Positions 5,711-8,550 of a stretch of DNA of 8,550 bases are shown one piece after another. The notes below the pieces were generated by a model that saw only the letters and a list, made by a program, of their open reading frames with translations, was not told the DNA's origin and did no database searches. The stretch comes from an uncultured Clostridia bacterium (lineage in GTDB: Bacteria; Bacillota; Clostridia; Christensenellales; Pumilibacteraceae): the NCBI GenBank assembly GCA_947589145.1, contig CANQCB010000057.1, positions 1 to 8,550 of the forward strand. The letters run 5' to 3'. The position numbers were made by a program, and so were the translations under genes. Each line of letters opens with the position of its first letter. Positions within the stretch are counted from its first letter, which is position 1.

Positions 5711-7936
5711 TTACATTGCCGAGTGGAACGTACGGCTGATGACTTCGCGCTGTTGTTCCTTGGTGAGTTTGTTGAAATTGACGGCATATCCCGACACGCG
5801 AATCGTAAGATTGGGATACAGGTCGGGGTCGTTCATGGCGTCGATGAGTTTCTGTCTGTCCAGCACGTTCACGTTGATATGGTGAGCATGCTGCGAAAAA
5901 TATCCGTCGAGAATTTCCACGAGGTTTTCCGCGCGCTCTTCCGTCGTTTTGCCCAAAGCGGCGGGCACGATGGAAAAGGTATTGGAAATTCCGTCGCGGC
6001 AGCAATCGTAGGGCAATTTTGCCACGGAGTTCAGAGAAGCAAGCGCGCCGTTGCTTTCGCGGTTGTGCATGGGGTTCGCGCCGGGAGCGAAGGGCTCGCC
6101 CGCCTTTCTTCCGTCGGGCGTGTTCCCCGTCTTTTTTCCGTATACGACGTTCGAGGTGATCGTAAGCGCGGACAGAGTGTGCTTTGCGCCGCGGTAAGTC
6201 GGGGTTTTGCGGAGTTCCGCCATTACTTTTTCGAGAATCTCTTTCGCGATACCGTCGACTCGGTCGTCGTCGTTGCCGTATTTCGGGAAGTCGCCTTCGG
6301 TCTTGAAATCGACTATGACGCCGTCCTCGTTTCTTATTGCGGTGACCTTCGCGTATTTGATTGCGGAGAAGCTGTCCGCAAGCACGCTGAGCCCGGCTAC
6401 GCCGAATGCCATAAGGCGTTCGGGCTGTGTGTCGTGAAGCGCCATCTGTATTTTTTCATAGGCATATTTATCGTGCATATAGTGAATGACGTTCATGGTG
6501 TTCACGTAAACGCGAGCAAGCCAGGAGAGATAATAATCGAAACGCATCATTACTTCGTCATAGTCGAGAACGTCCTTTTCGTAGATCGGCATTTGCGGGC
6601 CTACCTGCATGAAATATCTCTCGTCCTTGCCGCCGTTGAGCGCCATGAGGAGCGTTTTGGGAAGGTTGCAACGCGCGCCGAAGAACTGCATTTGCTCGCC
6701 TACTTTCATGCTCGAAACGCAGCAGGCGATCGCGTAGTCGTCGCCGTTCAAGGGGCGCATGACGTCGTCGTTTTCGTATTGTATGGAGTCGGTTTCCGCC
6801 GAGACTTTCGCGGCGAATTTTTTGAAGCCGCGGGGCAGTTTCTCCGACCAAAGCACGGTGAGGTTGGGTTCTGCCGAACTGCCGAGGTTGTAAAGCGTGT
6901 GAAGCATACGGAAAGAGTTTTTCGTAACGAGCGGTCTCCCATCCTCGCAAATTCCGCCTATGCTCTCGGTTATCCACATGGGGTCCCCGGCAAAGAGGTC
7001 GTTATATTCGGGAGTGCGAAGGTGGCGCATGGTACGAAGTTTGATGACGAATTGGTCGATGATCTCCTGCGCGCCCGACTCGTCGAGAGTGCCCTCGCGA
7101 AGATCGCGCTCGGCGTAAATATCCAAAAAGGTGCTCACTCTGCCGAGCGACATTGCCGCGCCGTTCTGATCCTTGTTCGCCGCAAGATATGCGAAATATA
7201 CCCACTGCGTAGCTTCCAAAAGGTTGGTCGCCGGCGCGGAAATATCTATGCCGTACATATTCGCGAGCATTTTGAGCTGTTGAAGCGCCTCTATCTGCTC
7301 GTAAACCTCTTCGCAAAGTCGGATATTCTCTTCGGTCATGGTATTTTCGCCGAGGCGCAACTTGTCCTTGGTCTTTTCCTCGATGAGTTTGTCGACTCCG
7401 TAGAGGGCTACGCGGCGATAGTCTCCTATTATGCGGCCGCGCCCGTACGCGTCGGGGAGACCCGTGAGTATGCCGACGTGACGGCACTTGCGCATTTCGT
7501 CCGAATATACCTGAAACACGCCGTCGTTGTGCGTTTTGCGGTATTTGAAATCGTGAACGATATCGTCGCTCATTTTATATCCGTATGCCTCACAGGCGGC
7601 TTTTGCCATGCGAAGTCCGCCGAATGGATTTATTCCGCGAACAAGCGGCGCGCCCGTCTGCAAACCGAAAATTATTTCGTTTTCCTTATCCATGTATGCG
7701 GCAGGATATGCAAGGAGCGTGCTGACGGTATCCGTGTCGACGCCGAGCACTCCCCCATTGTCCTTTTCCGCTTTTTGAAGCGCTTCCAACACCGCGCGAA
7801 GTTTTTTCGTACGCTCGGTCGGTCCGACAAGGAAAGAATCGTCTCCCTCGTACGGAGTATAGTTAAGTCGTATAAAATCGGCGACGTCGATATCGCAGCA
7901 CCATTTGCCCGTTTTGAAATTTCTGTAAGCGTCCAT
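5711..7936 (-). CDS. pflB: Pyruvate formate-lyase (formate C-acetyltransferase)
   Basis: A complete 741-residue glycyl-radical enzyme converting pyruvate and CoA into acetyl-CoA and formate in anaerobic fermentation; it is cytoplasmic and destroyed by oxygen once activated. The vicinal catalytic cysteines are Cys405-Cys406 in DDYAIACCVSSM. The radical glycine is Gly716 in TIRVSGYAVNF near the C-terminus. The segment NTPDGRKAGEPFAPGANPMHNRE (605-627) matches the conserved PFL region before the finger loop. Vicinal Cys-Cys plus the typical length identify true PFL rather than glycerol dehydratase, choline lyase or another glycyl-radical homologue. The ATG at 7936 is preceded by AGGGAGGT (7949-7942) with 5-nt spacing. 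It is the first gene of a two-gene operon with pflA, expressed from 8145-8173 through the ZTP riboswitch. All key residues are present, so it should be active. Confidence 0.98.
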   Translation of the reverse strand: MDAYRNFKTGKWCCDIDVADFIRLNYTPYEGDDSFLVGPTERTKKLRAVLEALQKAEKDNGGVLGVDTDTVSTLLAYPAAYMDKENEIIFGLQTGAPLVRGINPFGGLRMAKAACEAYGYKMSDDIVHDFKYRKTHNDGVFQVYSDEMRKCRHVGILTGLPDAYGRGRIIGDYRRVALYGVDKLIEEKTKDKLRLGENTMTEENIRLCEEVYEQIEALQQLKMLANMYGIDISAPATNLLEATQWVYFAYLAANKDQNGAAMSLGRVSTFLDIYAERDLREGTLDESGAQEIIDQFVIKLRTMRHLRTPEYNDLFAGDPMWITESIGGICEDGRPLVTKNSFRMLHTLYNLGSSAEPNLTVLWSEKLPRGFKKFAAKVSAETDSIQYENDDVMRPLNGDDYAIACCVSSMKVGEQMQFFGARCNLPKTLLMALNGGKDERYFMQVGPQMPIYEKDVLDYDEVMMRFDYYLSWLARVYVNTMNVIHYMHDKYAYEKIQMALHDTQPERLMAFGVAGLSVLADSFSAIKYAKVTAIRNEDGVIVDFKTEGDFPKYGNDDDRVDGIAKEILEKVMAELRKTPTYRGAKHTLSALTITSNVVYGKKTGNTPDGRKAGEPFAPGANPMHNRESNGALASLNSVAKLPYDCCRDGISNTFSIVPAALGKTTEERAENLVEILDGYFSQHAHHINVNVLDRQKLIDAMNDPDLYPNLTIRVSGYAVNFNKLTKEQQREVISRTFHSAM

Positions 7937-8022
7937 GTCGTACCTCCCTGTCGTTATCCTTGTATTATTTTGAACCGAAACGCTCCGTAATATTATCCCC
8001 TTTGATTTTCTCGAAAGGTGAG

Positions 8023-8063
8023 AAAAAGAAAGGGGCTCGGAAAAATATTACTCCGAGCAGCCC
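8023..8063 (-). terminator. Riboswitch-controlled intrinsic terminator in the pflB leader
   Basis: GCTCGG (8058-8053) pairs with CCGAGC (8040-8035), and GGG (8063-8061) with CCC (8034-8032) across a 2-nt bulge. The loop is AT-rich (8052-8041) and a TTTCTTTTT run (8031-8023) follows. The GGG at its base is the same GGG that closes the P3 stem of the ZTP aptamer, so aptamer and terminator cannot both form fully. In this riboswitch class, ligand binding holds the aptamer and prevents termination, turning the gene on. Confidence 0.85.
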
Positions 8064-8132
8064 AGACGGTCGGCAATAAGATCGATCGCTCCACGGTGTT
8101 CCCACCCATTTTCCGTCAGTCACGATCGTCCC
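8060..8132 (-). promoter_or_regulatory. ZTP/ZMP riboswitch aptamer (pfl motif)
   Basis: The minus-strand leader reproduces the ZTP (pfl-motif) riboswitch architecture. P1 is CGATCG (8128-8123) with CGATCG (8088-8083). It is followed directly by the conserved TGACTGACGG (8122-8113). P2 is GGTG (8106-8103) with CACC (8098-8095), closed by a GGAA tetraloop. GTGGAGCGA (8094-8086) corresponds to the conserved GGGGAGCGA. P3 is GCC (8074-8072) with GGC (8062-8060), containing CCGTCTGGGC (consensus CGCCUGGGC). The pseudoknot pairs GACGG (8117-8113) with CCGTC (8069-8065); relative to the common GGCG/CGCC it has a compensating G-C to A-T change. The aptamer begins about 6 nt after the predicted start of transcription. 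This class senses ZMP/ZTP (AICAR nucleotides), which rise when 10-formyl-THF is short, and is known upstream of pfl, fhs and purine genes. Confidence 0.93.
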
Positions 8133-8144
8133 TCGATTTTCTTT

Positions 8145-8173
8145 ATCTTACCACAACATATTGTGGTTGTCAA
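8145..8173 (-). promoter_or_regulatory. Sigma-A promoter of the pfl operon
   Basis: A perfect TTGACA (8173-8168), a 17-nt spacer and TAAGAT (8150-8145, 4 of 6 consensus bases) lie on the minus strand. Transcription should begin near 8138, just before the ZTP aptamer, which supports the assignment. The stretch upstream of the -35 (about 8174-8220) is very AT-rich and could act as an UP element. The leader to pflB is about 200 nt. Confidence 0.82.
8150..8167 (-). promoter_or_regulatory. Palindromic operator in the pfl promoter spacer, NrdR-box-like
   Basis: ACCACAA (8150-8156) and TTGTGGT (8161-8167) form a perfect inverted repeat around a 4-bp centre. It exactly fills the space between the -10 and -35 elements, the classic position for a repressor site. 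Read on the minus strand, the inner 16 bp CCACAATATGTTGTGG matches the published NrdR-box consensus acaCWAtATaTwGtgt as I recall it at 14 of 16 positions. NrdR is the ATP/dATP-sensing repressor of ribonucleotide reductase genes. The palindrome is certain. Its identity as an NrdR box is inference, since pfl is not a usual NrdR target. Confidence 0.55.
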
Positions 8174-8252
8174 CCCATTTTTGCAAAATTTTACACAATT
8201 TTTTTGTTATTCTTTTTGCGTGCCGATATGTTTGCAAAGCGATTGTCTTTCG

Positions 8253-8550
8253 TTATTTTTTCTTATGTTTATCCTTGCCTTCCATGGCTTCGGCATAGCC
8301 GCGAAGGGCGTCCTTTTGGCTCGACGTAAGAGAAGTCGGCACGTCCACTTGCAAAGTCGCGATATGGTCGCCGCGCGAATAGCCGCCCGGAACGCCTTTG
8401 CCGCTGATACGAATGCGCGTACCCGGCTGTGTGCCCGCCGCAACGCGATTCTTCACCTCGCCGTCCAAAGTCTTTATGAAAATTTCGCCGCCGAGCGCCA
8501 TCGTCGCGAAAGGGACTTTGACGGTAGAATAAATATCCTTGCCGTTGCGC
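8253..8550 (-). CDS. dnaJ: DnaJ-type co-chaperone, C-terminal end only
   Basis: Only the last 98 residues are in the window; the gene continues beyond 8550. Visible is the second C-terminal peptide-binding domain of a DnaJ (Hsp40), which delivers unfolded substrates to DnaK. It reads VPFATMALGGEIFIKTLDGEV, then VAAGTQPGTRIRISGKGVPGG, then GDHIATLQVDVPTSLTSSQKDALRGYAEAMEG and a lysine-rich tail. The internal ATG at 8501 is not the start, because the domain runs on upstream of it without a break. The J-domain and zinc-finger repeats are outside, so a CbpA-type relative cannot be fully excluded. I see no canonical terminator between its stop and the pfl promoter. Confidence 0.9.
   Translation of the reverse strand, partial: RNGKDIYSTVKVPFATMALGGEIFIKTLDGEVKNRVAAGTQPGTRIRISGKGVPGGYSRGDHIATLQVDVPTSLTSSQKDALRGYAEAMEGKDKHKKK

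Noticed and set aside
5710..5787. A 26-codon N-terminal extension of pflA
   Set aside because: It overlaps the end of pflB in another frame and has no counterpart in activase N-termini; the ATG at 5709 fits.
5309..7990. An 893-codon open frame on the plus strand opposite pflB and part of pflA
   Set aside because: It is antisense to a complete, motif-verified pflB and shows no recognisable domains. Long antisense frames are common opposite GC-rich genes with biased third positions.
8150..8173. A Rex or FNR/CRP-type redox operator in the pfl promoter
   Set aside because: The half-sites point the wrong way: Rex needs TTGTNAA-N4-TTNACAA and FNR TTGAT-N4-ATCAA, while here it is CCACAA-N4-TTGTGG.
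1..8550. tRNA, rRNA, CRISPR array, insertion sequence, phage or toxin-antitoxin genes
   Set aside because: I looked for repeats with regular spacing, transposase or integrase motifs and cloverleaf-like segments and saw none.

Overview
The window looks like chromosomal DNA from an anaerobic, fermentative member of the Firmicutes, probably a clostridial gut-type lineage. This is inferred from oxygen-sensitive pyruvate formate-lyase, a DegV protein, near-consensus sigma-A promoters (TTGACA / TATAAT), a ZTP riboswitch and strong AGGAGG-type ribosome binding sites. Base composition is moderate, with GC-rich coding sequence and AT-rich intergenic DNA. I cannot name a genus. Every gene I can support lies on the minus strand, so the window is read from its high-coordinate end downwards. 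I see no mobile element, tRNA, rRNA or CRISPR array.

Layout in transcription order. (1) 8550-8253: the last 98 codons of a DnaJ-type co-chaperone, entering from outside the window. (2) 8252-7937: a dense control region for the pfl operon. It holds a sigma-A promoter whose 17-bp spacer is filled by an 18-bp palindrome resembling an NrdR box, then a ZTP (pfl-motif) riboswitch beginning about 6 nt after the predicted transcription start, then an intrinsic terminator sharing bases with the aptamer, then a good ribosome binding site. (3) 7936-4990: pflB (glycyl-radical pyruvate formate-lyase) and pflA (its radical-SAM activase), 1 nt apart, ended by a rho-independent terminator at 4921-4955. (4) 4845-1329: a consensus promoter drives a tightly packed cluster of family 2 glycosyltransferase (TTG start), FruK/LacC-type PfkB sugar-phosphate kinase and small flavodoxin. 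After an 88-nt gap comes an uncharacterised polytopic membrane protein. (5) 1282-11: a DegV/FakB-type fatty-acid-binding protein with its own near-perfect promoter, a leader of about 175 nt containing two hairpins, and a strong bidirectional terminator at the low-coordinate end.

How it works together: PFL splits pyruvate with CoA into acetyl-CoA and formate, and formate can feed 10-formyl-tetrahydrofolate. ZTP/ZMP accumulates when 10-formyl-THF is short, so a ZTP-activated pfl operon is a sensible one-carbon feedback circuit, established for this riboswitch class. The unexpected element is the NrdR-box-like palindrome in the same promoter. If real, it would put a second, deoxynucleotide/ATP-linked control on pfl. 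The glycosyltransferase/kinase/flavodoxin cluster has no obvious single pathway. Apart from these control elements the region looks like ordinary housekeeping DNA.
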